Below are positions 33,426-45,445 of a DNA stretch of 64,000 bases, one piece after another. Within the stretch, counting starts at the first letter, position 1. Each line of letters begins with the position of its first letter. The notes below the pieces were generated by a model. That model was not told the DNA's origin. It ran no database searches and worked only from the letters and a program-made list of their open reading frames with translations. Source of the stretch: Costus lasius (taxonomy: Eukaryota; Streptophyta; Magnoliopsida; Zingiberales; Costaceae); contig CM050454.1 of the NCBI GenBank assembly GCA_027563935.2, forward strand, positions 51,612,596 through 51,676,595, given 5' to 3'. A program made the position numbers and the translations under genes.

Positions 33426-33679
33426 TGGTTCCTAGCGTCGATTTGCATAAAATTTCTTGTGTATCTTCCTCTTGATGATGGTAATTCGTCCATGTGTTTG
33501 ATTTTGCTTGAAAACGCCCAAAATAGTGCCTTTTTGCCTGAAAATCATGAAAAACCAAAATAGGAGTATAATTTGCAATATTCGATGAATTTAGCATGAA
33601 AACAAGCAAAAGATCTTCAATTTAGCATGAAAAGATATCTAAAATGATACAAAATATACTACATATTTTGGTGTCATCA

Positions 33680-34137
33680 CTACCCTATAAATTTCATCTT
33701 TGGCACGACCAGAAAGAACTAGTTTAGTTCTATCTCTCAGAACAGTTGGTTCCACTGAAGGATCAGCAGATCAACTTGGGAAGCATAGCAAAATGTCAAG
33801 ACTGATAAGATTATGCACTGCTTTTTTATTGAATAATGTGACTAGCTATATTGTTGCAAACATTATAAATTGTTGACAGCTCTTCACCATCAATTTTTTT
33901 ATGTCATTGAAAAGAACTAGTGCTGTTCTAGAACTTGGTTTCATTGGTTCAAATTTTGGATTACTGGATTCTCCTGCAACATATAGTTACTTTTCTTAAA
34001 TGATATTTTCTGTAGCATTGAAATCTGATTGATGTTTCCTGACTGCATTATAAATTTTGATTTTTCCTGAAAAATAAAAAAAATCATAAAAGTTACTTTT
34101 ATTCAGTGGAATTGTTACACGCATCCGTCCTATATCA
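33680..34137 (+). repeat. H 5' LTR, second part
   Basis: It matches 51806-52267 of the 3' LTR closely and ends CCGTCCTATATCA, followed at once by the PBS. Confidence 0.82.
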
Positions 34138-34153
34138 GTTTGGTATCAGAGCG
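34138..34153 (+). other. H primer-binding site
   Basis: GTTTGGTATCAGAGCG contains TGGTATCAGAGC, the usual complement to the initiator tRNA-Met 3' end in plant LTR elements. Confidence 0.8.
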
Positions 34154-34507
34154 AGATTGTGGTCAACTCTTGTTTGCCCACACTATCCTTTGCTTTGCTC
34201 GTTGCACAAAAAAAAACATGCTTTCATGTTTCTTGTATTTAGTTTGCATATTTTAAGTTTTTTGCTCGTTGAAGTTTGTTTGCATAAAAAAAAAACTATA
34301 TGCTCTCACGTTTAGTTGCTTTTGCATGTTTGTTAATTTATTTGCTAGAAAAAAAAATCATTATGTGATTTCATGCTTAGTTGTTTATTGCTTTTGCATG
34401 CTAGTGTATTTTTTCATTAATTTGTCTTCTCTTACTAGCCTAAATCATTTATGTCATCCTAGGGAGCTCTATTTCCAAAATCTTATATTGTGTTTTCAAA
34501 ACATCCC
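34154..34507 (+). other. H leader with three A-tract repeats
   Basis: Runs of nine to eleven A occur at 34208-34216, 34285-34295 and 34348-34358. Each is followed by a short CATGCTTTCATG or TATGCTCTCACG-like segment and TTTGCATG, which makes an imperfect 63-77 bp tandem repeat. It precedes the gag-like ATG at 34508. Confidence 0.5.
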
Positions 34508-34614
34508 ATGGCCACTAGTATCAATCAAGAACAAATGCTCAAATTTTATGACAACTTCAAGTCCATGGAAAACAATCTCAAAACTTGTCACAACTACATA
34601 GAAGATGTGACAAG
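34508..34614 (+). pseudogene. H gag-like frame, first codons only
   Basis: ATG at 34508 opens about 35 codons (MATSINQEQMLKFYDNFKSM...). The position just after PBS and leader suggests gag. The frame then runs by chance into J LTR sequence, so only the start remains. No domain can be assigned. Confidence 0.5.
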
Positions 34615-36086
34615 TTTTACTCATGGATCAATCAAAGAACTCAAGATCACTTTCGTGTATCCGAGCCTCAACACTAGTTTTACTCATGGATCTCCAACGT
34701 TCCGATCCTCACTTTCGTGCAAGATCTCCACGTTTGATAAATAGACTCGATCCATAAATTCATATTACTATCATGGCAATTAATCTACTAGAACAGATCA
34801 AATTGGATCTAACCTAAGGAAGTGATCCTAACATGCAATTCTAGGGGTCCAAGTTTTCAAGCAACTCACCTTTCAGTCTCATTGCGAAAACTCTAAAAAC
34901 ATAATTAGTAACATGGACTTATAGAGAGTTTAAGCACAATTATCACATGAGCAAAATTATCATGGCAAAGTTATCATGATGAAAAAGAAGATTATCTAAT
35001 CATTAAAAATCAAGGGGATTACACCCCATGTCCCAAAAGAGTGTTAAGCTTGCATGTAGGAAAAAATACAATGAATCATAGTTTAGAACAATTAGAAATT
35101 AGAGAAGGAGAAAAAAAACAACGTTACAACACGGGTGTAATGTAAATTACACCCGTAATTTCGTGATGAACAGTGTTGTCACCACTGTTTTGTTGATTCC
35201 TCCTCCGATCGGACTCCAAATGCTCTGAAACTTCTATGGCATCTTTCTCTCCTCCAGGCGAAGCTTCTGTGTGAAAATCACTCCTGAGGTGCCCTCTACG
35301 CCTCTTGGCGCGAGGCCAAACCCTAGCCGCCTCCCTGTTGATTGCTCTCTCGATACTGGATACAAATTCTTCCTTCCACTTCGTACACCTTATGCTCTTA
35401 AAGGCGAGTCTGCCACAAGTTTCAGATTTCAATTTGGAGCTCTGGATCAAAAGTTATGGCCCGCGCAAGATTCAGACTCATAAAAATCGCGTTTTTGACT
35501 GAGAATTACGGTAGTGTAATATCTCACGGCAGTGCCGTAAAATCGGCTGAGTGTTCTGTTTTGGAAACATTGGAAAATATGGCACCATAATTTGGTTTAT
35601 GGTAGTGTCGTAAAATTGGCTGAACTCTCTGGTCAGATTCGTCGGGGAAATACGGCCCGTGTAATTCTTTACGGCAATGCCGTAATTTCGGCAAAAGTCT
35701 CTGTTCAGAAAGTGCCCCAAAATACGGCCGTGTAAATCCTTACGGCGGTGCCGTATTTTCGCGAAAACCTTCTGTTTGAAAAATCACCAAAATACGGCCG
35801 TGATCTCGATAATACGGTAGCCATGAAAAATACGATACCGTAAAGGCCCTTACGTGAAGATTCTTGTGTGACCTCCTCTTGATGATGGTAACTCTTTCAT
35901 GTCTTTGATTTTGCTTAAAAACGCCCGAAATAGTGCCTTTTTGCCTGAAAATCATGAAAAACCAAAATAGAAGTAGATTTTGCAATACTCAATGAATTTA
36001 GTATGAAAACAAGTAAAAGATCCTCAATTTAGCATGAAAAGATATCTAAAATGATACAAAATATACTATATATTTTGGTGTCATCA
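34615..36086 (-). repeat. Element J 3' LTR, truncated
   Basis: It lacks about 350-400 bp of its U5 end. SL3 and SL2 are fused into one hairpin (34638 onward) and SL1 (34696-34734) is whole. Palindromes are at 35500-35840. It ends GTGTCATCA before the pre-LTR block. A 17-base segment (AGTTTTACTCATGGATC) occurs twice, at 34613 and 34675. Confidence 0.75.
35500..35840 (-). repeat. Palindrome array in the J 3' LTR
   Basis: Units include CACGGCAGTGCCGTAA (35526), TTACGGCAATGCCGTAA (35670) and TTACGGCGGTGCCGTATT (35740). Confidence 0.7.
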
Positions 36087-38034
36087 AACACATAAGGCTC
36101 AAACTTTGCTTGTCCTCAAGCAAAAATCAAATTTTGAAATCAAAATTTGATCACAAGAATAACCTTTTCATGCTCAATATATTTCTAAAATACAATCATC
36201 AATGAAAAATTCCATCAATTGCTTGATAAAACTTTAAGCAAACAAGTCATTCTTAGAACTTGTATAATAAAAAAAATCTCGGTCTCAAGATTTCACCTTT
36301 GTTCTAGTTTAAATCTATCATACCTTTGTTTACAGGAATTAAGTCTCCAAGATCTTTTTCCACACAGAATCTTTCTTTTCTTGCTCTTTCTCTCTCTTTT
36401 TAGTTTTTGAACAGATGGCATGTACCCACATAGATACACACTTTTTTTGTTGACTTCAACTCTTGTCTTCGGTACCACTGTCAATTTTACACAGTGCCAA
36501 GTAGAGAAGTCTTATTCACTCTCAAAATTTTTATAGACTTCAACCCATCTCTTAGGTACCATTGTCAATTTTACACAGTGCCAAGTAGGGGAGTCTCTCA
36601 CTATTTTTTTTATGGATCATGGATTCTTCCTTCCCAACAAATAGTAAAAATAGACCAAACATCAACTAGGCTAATCAATTGACATCGATTAAAAATTACA
36701 CTTATATGCTCATTTTATTTAAAGGAATAGTTTCACCTTTAGATTTTATCCTTCAAATAACACATCTACCCAAAATTTCATGCATCAACCAATGTCAAAT
36801 TTCAAAGATAGATATGCATTGAAGAAATAAATCTAACATGATAGGGTTTTTCTCCAATCACAAGTATAAATACTCACATCATTAAGGAAGATATTTTATC
36901 AATAGAAATTTTATCAATAAATCATGCCATCATATAGTAGAAAGTGGATCATATGCTTATATCAGTTTTAACAATAGATTTGAATAATATCATCATCAAA
37001 ACAATGAGTTCCATAAAATCATTTTTCAAGAGAAAACCAATAAGTAGTATAAAGTCAAAGATGCACTATAAGAAATAGTCATTAATAAGAGAGTGCAAGT
37101 GATACTCACAAAACCATATAGATCATGCTCAATCGTTGTCAGGCTAGTGCAGCTGGGTCCAATGATGTGCCTTTTGAAAATTTTCTGCAAAATTTAAGGT
37201 ACATAAGGCTCACATCAGGCTCAGATCAAAAACAGTCTCAAAAATAATAAAAATAAAAATAATTCTCTCAAAGAAAAATCAGAGATATCATCGAGGGTCT
37301 AGAAGAGTGCTGGTGAAAAAAATGCTAGCTAAAAAGCTGCTAGCAATGATGGTGATGGTGCCGACATAAGGGTGAGTAATCTCTAATGGCCTGCTAGAGA
37401 ATACAGTCCTGGAGGTGAGATCGTCGGGCTATGGATGATAATACTGCACATAAAAAATCAGAGTCAGTAATGAAAAGTCCACTGCATAAATAAATAATAT
37501 CAAGGAATAAGAGGCAGCAAAAGAAATAAGAATCTGCAGGTGGTATAATCCAGTGTCGATGGCTAGAAACAGTGATGTCAGAGGCAGATCTAGTGGTAGC
37601 TAGTGCTGGATGCAAATATGGAGAAGAAGCTATAACAGGTAGAAAGTAGTTTTTGAATTTTTTTATGAAAAGTAGCCATACCCAAAAATAAGATTTAATG
37701 ATCCAAACAGAAAATAGACAAAACCATGAAGTAAAATAAAACTTGATCTTTCCAGGTATGTGAAAAATAAAGGATCAAAATCTTCCAGGAATTTAGGGTA
37801 TCAGCAGAAAGAAGGCTACTCAGATTACAAAATGAAAAACTGCACAGAATCTAATCAAAATCAAAAAGTTGCTATGTGTTTCAGAAAGATCTATGGATTT
37901 TAAAATTCGGCAAAAATATCCAAATAATAGACAAAGATTAGTACTTCCATGTCATGCCAAAAATCAAAAATTTTCGTAACCCAATTTCTTAAAATCAATG
38001 CGACAAGACACCTACTCAATAACTAGAAGCAGTT
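36087..38034 (-). other. Element J 3' internal region
   Basis: It is collinear with 29588-31615 of I: the TTGCTTG...CAAGCAA block (36106-36123), two CACTGT hairpin blocks (36476-36496, about 36560-36580), AT-rich DNA, then the GC/T-rich mosaic (about 37290-38010). No frame is supported. Confidence 0.7.
38030..38034 (+). other. Target duplication of Copia-2, left copy (CAGTT)
   Basis: It is identical to 47134-47138. Confidence 0.85.
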
Positions 38035-39722
38035 TGATGAGTCCCCTTCAAGGGGGAGCACAACCCTACTCTGGTGGCGCATATAAAATTTGTCTTGCGG
38101 AAATTAGGGTTATAGGATCAACTTGCATGTTAAATGATCAACTCGATAAAAGGCTAATAAAGATTAATGAAAACGATCATACCATCGCCATAGCCTAGAT
38201 GTTGCCTTGGAAGCAAAGAGTCAATTGCTTCTTCTCCAAAGGGATTCGCACACAAGAGGATGATGGCAAACTCTTTGTCGCTCCTTGTGCTAGCAAGGCT
38301 CCAAAGTGTCCTTGATCGAATGGAAAGGGATGAAAACTTCTTGGCAAATTTTTCTTTTCCTTCTTCGTCCACCTTCTTCACGACACAAGAGAAAACTTGT
38401 TTCGACTAGTGGAGAGGCGAGGCGAGAAGAGGCGTCAAGAAGAGAAGCGTGGAGCGTGGTCACGTTTAGAGAGTTGCTATCTAAAAATAGCATACCACCT
38501 CTCAACGTTCACATGCGCACACCAAGTCGCAAATCTCTCTTCACCCTTTTGAACCATGCGCTCATTCGAGCTGGTTCACTTTGGTTCGGTTCACAAACCA
38601 AATAAGCCAAGCAACTAGTCCAAATCATAATTAAACCACAAGGTTCTTGATCTGACCGTTGATCTCTTAATGCTTCTGATCTGACCGATCTAGCATCCAA
38701 TCTCTCAATCGAAGCTTACCGATCTGAAGCCCTAATCAATCAAACATGATCAGACCAGATCTCACTTACAATTAGAGATTAAATCCCTTCAAACTGAACT
38801 CAAACAATTCAGTCCACACGATCTGACTTAAGTAAGCCATATCATCAAATTGTGCGACCCTGAGGGTTTCCTTTAAATGTCGGTAACGATAACTCACATT
38901 ATCACGATCAGTGAGGGGTATCTAGCAACACATCACTGTCTCCCGATATAAAGGAAAGAGTCTTCCAAGACTACACCCATACCACAGCACAAGTGTGAAT
39001 CAAATCACAAGGCATGCATATTTCCTTTACCACTGGACGTTCTTATTGGACAAGCGTGTCAAGCTTGTAACTCCAATATGATGAGCATGATTAGATCAGA
39101 TGAACATAGTCACCTGGGTATGGCCATACTCTTTTCTCAATCATCTCATCCAGGGGGCCCTTTAGAACATCACACTCCTTAAACAAGGAGACGGCAATCC
39201 TATGTCTATCACCAGTGCCCTAACATGACTCAAGCTCACCATCCAAGATAGTATATAATCATTATGTTTCAAATGATATTGAACTAACTCAAAACAATGA
39301 CAATCATCATTTAGAAAACACAAGTGATCTCAAGTCAGAGGAAATGTGCCACTTGTCTCATTCAAGGAATATTCACATTGTGACAAACAATTGAACATCC
39401 TAGTAGGGTCTGTCCAGTACATCCAATGTACCCATGAGTCTACATCTTATTCCATGCTCGAAGCATCCTATAAGATTAGAACACATATTAGTCTCAATCA
39501 TATCAAGGCTGTCTCATGTTCACCAAGATATATCGACTAAGGACACAACAGCATGTCAGCCCAGCTGAACAGCTTTGAGACATTATTCAGAAGAACATAT
39601 ATTGCAGCAGACAATGTAACAACCTGAATAATAACCATGCCTTTATAAACATAAAAGTTTATTACATGATACTGATACAATCCCAAGGCCTCAAACATTA
39701 GGCTTAAGGGCATACCCCAACA
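38035..39722 (-). repeat. Copia-2 left LTR (3' LTR)
   Basis: On the plus strand it starts TGATGAGTCCCC and ends CATACCCCAACA. It is near-identical to 45446-47133. Confidence 0.93.
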
Positions 39723-39742
39723 ATCTCCCACTTGCACTTAAT

Positions 39743-42700
39743 CTAATGGTTGAGAAATCTCAAACCCATATTATTACAGTGCTTCTCATGCTTCTGCTGC
39801 GCCAGAGGCTTGGTAAGCGGGTCTGCCAGATTGTCATCTGTATGTACCTTGCAAACTTTGATCTCGCCACGATCAATGATCTCCCTGATCAAATGAAACC
39901 GTCTTTGTATGTGCTTGGACTTCTGGTGCGACCGTGGTTCCTTTGCTTGTGCGATTGCTCCAGTGTTATCACAGAAGATAACCAAAGGATCTGCACTCGA
40001 AGGAACAACACCAAGTTCTCTCACGAACTTACGAATCCACACTGCCTCCTTGGATGCTTCCGAGGCTGCAACATACTCGGCTTCTGTTGTGGAATCAGCA
40101 ACAGTTGACTGTTTGAAACTCTTCCACACCACTGCTCCTCCATTCAAGCTAAAAACATAGCCTGATTGCGATCGGAAATCATCCTGGTCTGACTGGAACG
40201 AAGCGTCAGTATATCCTTCAATACTGAGTTCTTCCTGACCACCATATATCAAGAACATATCTTTGGTCCTCCGCAGATATTTTAAGATGTTCTTGACTGC
40301 AATCCAGTGCGCCACACCTGGATTACTTTGGAAACGACTGGTCACGCTTAACCCGTAAGCGATGTCTGGGCGAGTACACAACATCGCATACATAATGGAT
40401 CCAATAGCCGAAGCATAAGGCGTATTGTCCATTTCATCTTTCTCAGTCTGTGTTTGTGGACACTGACTCTTCGAAAGATTCAGACCATGTCTGACTGGAA
40501 GATATCCTCGTTTAGAATTTTCTAAATGAAATCTCTCCAGGACCTTTTCGATGTAAGTACTCTGGCACAGCCCGAGAAGCCTCTTAGATCTATCCCTGTA
40601 GATCTTCACACCTAATACATAGGCTGCTTCTCCTAAATCTTTCATCTGAAAACATTTCCTCAGCCATGCCTTCACAGCATGCATTTCAGGAATGTCATTT
40701 CCAATGATCAAGATGTCATCGACGTAGAGGACTAGGAAAGTAATTACGCTCCCACTAAACCTCTTATATACACACGGGTCATCCTCGTTCTTGATGAAAC
40801 CAAATTCAATGACTGATTCATCAAAACGAATATTCCAGCTTCTTGATGCTTGCTTAAGTCCATAAATGGACTTCTTTAACTTGCATATCTTATGACGATC
40901 TGATGGATTAGTGAAACCCTCAGGTTGTGTCATATACACATCCTCATCCAGATTTCCATTAAGGAAAGCTGTTTTCACATCCATCTACCAGATCTCATAA
41001 TCATAATATGCTGCTATCGCGAAAAGAATCCGAATAGACTTAAACATAGCTACAGGTGAGAAAGTTTCATCATAATCTATCCCGTAGATTTGTTTGAAAC
41101 CTTTCGCAACTAGCCTGCCTTTATAGGTAACCACGTTACCATCCATGTCAATCTTCTTCTTGAAGATCCATTTACAGCCTATAGGGATAACTCCCAGAGG
41201 CGGATCAACCAAATCCCAGACTTGGTTATCTGACATGGAGTCCATCTCGGCGCGCATAGCTTCAAGCCATCTCGCTGATTCCGGTCCACTGACCGCTTCC
41301 GCATAAGTGAGGGGTTCATCATTATCAATGATGTAGACTCCGTCATAGCGCTCAGGCTGTCGACGAATCCTTCCCGATCTTCGCGGTTCCCGTGATATCT
41401 GAGCCTCAGGTTGTTCAATAACCTGATCTACTGGCTCAGGCTCATCCAACTGTGCTTGAGCACTTTGTCCTTCCTCTGGATTCTCATCCAACTTTATTTC
41501 TCTCCCACTGGCCTCTTGCAGAAGAAACTCCTTCTCAAGAAATATGGCCGTCCGAGCAACAAATACCTTGTTCTCTTTGGGATCGTAGAAATAATAACCC
41601 TTAGTTTCCTTAGGGTAACCGACAAAGATACATTTGTCAGATCTGCTCTCTAGTTTCCCAGAGGCGAGCTTTTTGACATAAGCCTCGCAGCCCCAGATCC
41701 TGATAAATGTCAAGCTCGGCTGTTTCCCATACCATAACTCATATGGCGTCTTTGAAACGGCCTTGGATGGCACTCGGTTTAGTACCTTTGCAGCTGTTTC
41801 CAGTGCAAAACCCCAAAAGGAGTTGGGTAAAGAAGCCTGACTCATCATAGAACGAACCATATCAAGTAACGTTCTATTTCTCCTCTCAGACACACCATTC
41901 CATTGCGGTGTTCCTGGTGGAGTGAGCTGTGAGATGATCCCACACTCCTTTAGATAGTCAGTAAACGCATGACTTAGGTATTCACCACCTCGATCTGAGC
42001 GAAGTGCCTTGATATTTCGGCCTAGCTGATTCTGTACTTCATTTTTGAACTCTTTGAACTTGTCAAAAGATTCACTCTTATGTCTCATCAGATAGACATA
42101 CCCATACCTACTGAAATCATCAGTAAAGGTAATGAAGTACTGATAGCCACCTCTGGCATGTTTACTAAATGGCCCACACACATCACTGTGTATAAGGTCA
42201 AGTAAACCTGAAGCCCTTTGACCTTTGTGAGGAAAAGGTGACTTCGTCATTTTACCCATTAAACAAGCCTTGCATGTATCAATCTCCTTGTAGGAGAATG
42301 ATCCCAGCAGTCCTTGATCATGCAACCGCTTAATGCGTTTCTCGTTAATATGTCCTAAACGACTATGCCATAGCAAGGTGCTGTCATCAGCATACTTGGC
42401 TTTCTTAATATCAATATTTTGTATCGAACTTTCCATGTCCAACACGAATAACCCATTGTTAATTGAACCAGTTGCATAAACAATATTATCAAAAGACAAA
42501 ATACACTTTGAAATATTGCATTCAAAGGAAAATCCCTTCCTGACAAGAGCAGGAATGGAGATAATATTTTTAGTAATACTGGGAACAAAATAACAATTGT
42601 TTAGTTCCAATACAATTCCAGATGGTAAAGAAATGAAGTAGTCTCCTACAGCAACAGCAGCAACCCGTGCCCCGTTTCCAACGCGTAGGTCCACCTCATG

Positions 42701-43624
42701 CTGTCCCACCTGCCTTCTTCTCTTGAGTTCCTGTACATTTGAACAAATGTGAACTCCACATGTAGTGTCCAACACCCATGATATAGAAGAAGAAAACATG
42801 ACCTCAGTCACGAATATACCTGAGCCAGAAGCGAAGCTTCCCCTCTTATCTCCTTGGAGCGCTTTACAGTCCTTTTTCCAGTGACCCAGCTGGCCACAGT
42901 GGAAACACCTGTATTCCTTGGACCGCTTCACCTTCTGCTTCAGAGCCTTCCTGTAGCTCTTGACAGGGGTCTTGCCCTTCTTCCCCTTCTTCTTGTTCCT
43001 GGAAGGAACCATTAAGACAGAGGTCGAAGGCTTTCCCTTCAGAGTCTCCTCAGTAGTGAGGAGCATATTCAGCAGCTCTGCCGGAGTACAATCGATTTTG
43101 TTCATATTAAAGTTAATAATGAACGCGTCGAATGAAGGCGGGAGAGACTGCAGAATAATATCCACAGCAAGCTCCTGGTTGATGGTATGCCCCAGTTTCT
43201 CTAGAGCCTCCTTGTGCCCAATCATCTTGAGCACATGAGCTCCCACTGGGCTCCCTTCAGCCAGTTTGCTCTGAAAGAAGAGCTTCGTCAAATTATAGCG
43301 TTTAGTCCTCGCCTGTGCAGCATACAGCATCTTGAGGTTCGCTATCATGTCTATAGCAGACATATCCTCATGCTGACGCTGCAGCGGTGGCGTCATAGAC
43401 GCTAACATCAGGCAAGCGACATCAATGCTATCATTGACGTGCTTTTCATAGGCTTCCCGAACCGCCCTTGCGGCGTTCGGAGCGGGCTGCGGCGGTATCG
43501 CCGTCTCGAGGACATACAGTTTCCTCTCTGCCTTAAGAACGATCTTAAGGTGTCCAAACCAGTCAGAGAAGTTCGGCCCAGCAAACTTCTCCCTTTCCAG
43601 TAGGGATCGCACATTGAAGTTCAT
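39743..43624 (-). pseudogene. gag-pol: Copia-2 gag-pol polyprotein with one in-frame stop
   Basis: It has 1294 codons, collinear with intact Copia-3 without gaps. The only break is TAG at 40985-40987 (codon 880), where Copia-1 and Copia-3 have CAG, just before MDVKTAFLNG in the RT. Gag, knuckle, protease (DTTCG here; DTACG in the others) and integrase remain readable; RT would stop before its active site and RNase H would be lost. The change is C to T on the coding strand. Confidence 0.94.
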
Positions 43625-45430
43625 GGTGTTCGTTGCTGCAGGTATCTACAACAATGCAAGAACAGCAAGGTCAGTATCAATGTATAAGAATCGATCAGGA
43701 CTTAAGAAAGATTCCTTTTTCTCACTATTTTATCTGGCTTGAAAAATCCAACAAAACAGCCCGAAAGAGTAGACACTCTTTTAGTGAGATGGGATCCGGA
43801 TTTCATACTTGGTCTCCGCGTCCCGCTCAGGCGAGATAAGATGCACAGAGAGTACAAGCACTAATCTCCGGTAGGCAGTCCCTGCCGATCGCCAACCCGT
43901 GCGATTCCCCTTCATCTGGGCAATCCAGCAGACTGTGCCAACTGAGTTGGTACAACACAGTCTCTGATCCCACAGATGGCTGCCTCCATGTGCTACCATA
44001 TGCGCCACATATGTAGCCTACATGGTCAAGCTAACCCGACCTACTCCCTGGACCACCATGTGCTATGCTGAGCAACGAGAAGGGATAAATCCCTACTCTG
44101 TAACACACAGGTGTAATCCCGCACCGTCTGAAGATAGATGGACGTGCCCACTGAGTGGGTACAACACGGCTCCAACGATAATCAGAACAGTGAGGTTTCG
44201 CGTCAGAAGGCTTACGAGCTTGATATTTTAGCGTTGGATTTTAACGGTCTTTTATCTTCTTCACTATCATACAATTCCTATGGTGATAGCAGAAGATAAA
44301 CTTAATCATGCAATTCTAATATTCAAACATTAAAAGAAAGCATGGATCTTATGTGGTAAAAGCCCATAGCCCTAGTAAGACCTTAACCTAAATTAAGTCT
44401 TTACTTGCTCTTCATGGGTCTTTTGCTGCTCATCTGGCCCAAACCTGGGCCCAAGCGCCATCTGCAGCTCTGGTGCGCCCACCAGGAATTTGCGCCAGGT
44501 CCTAGGGTCGAACCCTAGACCTCCCACCTGGTCCAGCCACTGCTGCAAGCGCCTCTGCCAAGTGTGCTCTGTGCTCTTGTCTAATTAAATTACAAATTTA
44601 ACTATCTAGACAAGATTGACACGCAGGTCAATAACATTTTATAAATTAAAAACAATGTGATGCGCAGATCACAGTAATTAATTTACAACAATAAATCCAG
44701 GCTCGCAGGCCCCAGCACAGCACACAGTTAATATGGGCAGCCCACATAAGATTAAATAAACATACATATGCATCAATCAACAATCATGTGATCCAAAACT
44801 AAAATTTTCGAAAACCCCATGGGATCAATTTTAATTTTCCTTATTTGCCCTACAACCTTACAACGGTCCATTACTAGGGATCCACTCATCCATCCTAGTC
44901 AGATCCTCTGCCCTTGCATGCACCAAGTCCTAACTGACTTGAGTCGACCATAAGGTCAACCATGCATGCACTAGGGCTGAACAACCACAATGAGGTCTGG
45001 CAAGCGGGTGTGACCCCGGGCCTAACTCATGTGTGTTCACTAGTTGTCTCAATCAGACATCGCTACACGCCTGTCTGCAGTCGACCTGTAGCCACCAGGT
45101 GCTAGCGCACAGGTGCTACCTGGTCAACCCATCAAGGCTGTCAGATGATCTGATCAGACTTTTGGATCCAACCTAGGGGGTGACTTCAACCCTAATAACC
45201 CGTCTAAGGGTTTACTGTAAGGCCTTGATCTAATGATATACGCGCAAGTGTTTAAGTTTTAAAGAAACAAAACTATTACAAGCGCATACTATGTACATGC
45301 GTCAAAATACAACAAATGTTCTACAACAAGTATGTAGTTACGCATGTCATGAAAACATTAGATCTATTGACTAGCACATTTATGGATCACGTAAAGCATC
45401 AAGCAATCAACATAACATACATTAAGAACC
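43625..45430 (-). other. Copia-2 5' leader
   Basis: 1.8 kb untranslated, with hairpin B at 43931-43962 and hairpin A at 44143-44168. No conserved protein. Confidence 0.75.
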
Positions 45431-45445
45431 TGCTCTGATACCAAT
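45431..45445 (-). other. Copia-2 primer-binding site
   Basis: On the minus strand ATTGGTATCAGAGCA contains TGGTATCAGAGC (initiator tRNA-Met type), one or two bases inside the 5' LTR. Confidence 0.82.

Larger units (their letters stand above)
27598..33679 (-). mobile_element. Element I: Athila/Tat-like element, internally rearranged
   Basis: Two nearly full LTRs (27598-29587 and 31688-33679) flank 2.1 kb of internal DNA that has only the 3' internal part, no gag, pol or PBS. In place of the PBS, 31616-31687 is a copy of the H LTR sequence that flanks the left end of I. It lies in H's 5' LTR. Confidence 0.8.
31688..33679 (-). repeat. Element I right LTR (1992 bp, extended U5)
   Basis: It is collinear with the left LTR; the terminal TG is TC here. 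Hairpins are at 32043-32293 and palindromes at 33060-33425. It ends GTGTCATCA against CTACC of H. Confidence 0.85.

Noticed and set aside
31688..33679. Right LTR of I as an independent solo LTR
   Set aside because: The CTACT/CTACC pair fits the outer ends 27598 and 33679, and the sequence before 31688 is a copy of the H flank rather than new target DNA.
38154..38700. Short frames of 60-100 codons repeated at 38154-38700 and 45565-46111 as duplicated small genes
   Set aside because: They are the same positions of the two Copia-2 LTRs; duplication comes from the LTRs, and the frames are not kept in the other Copia LTRs.
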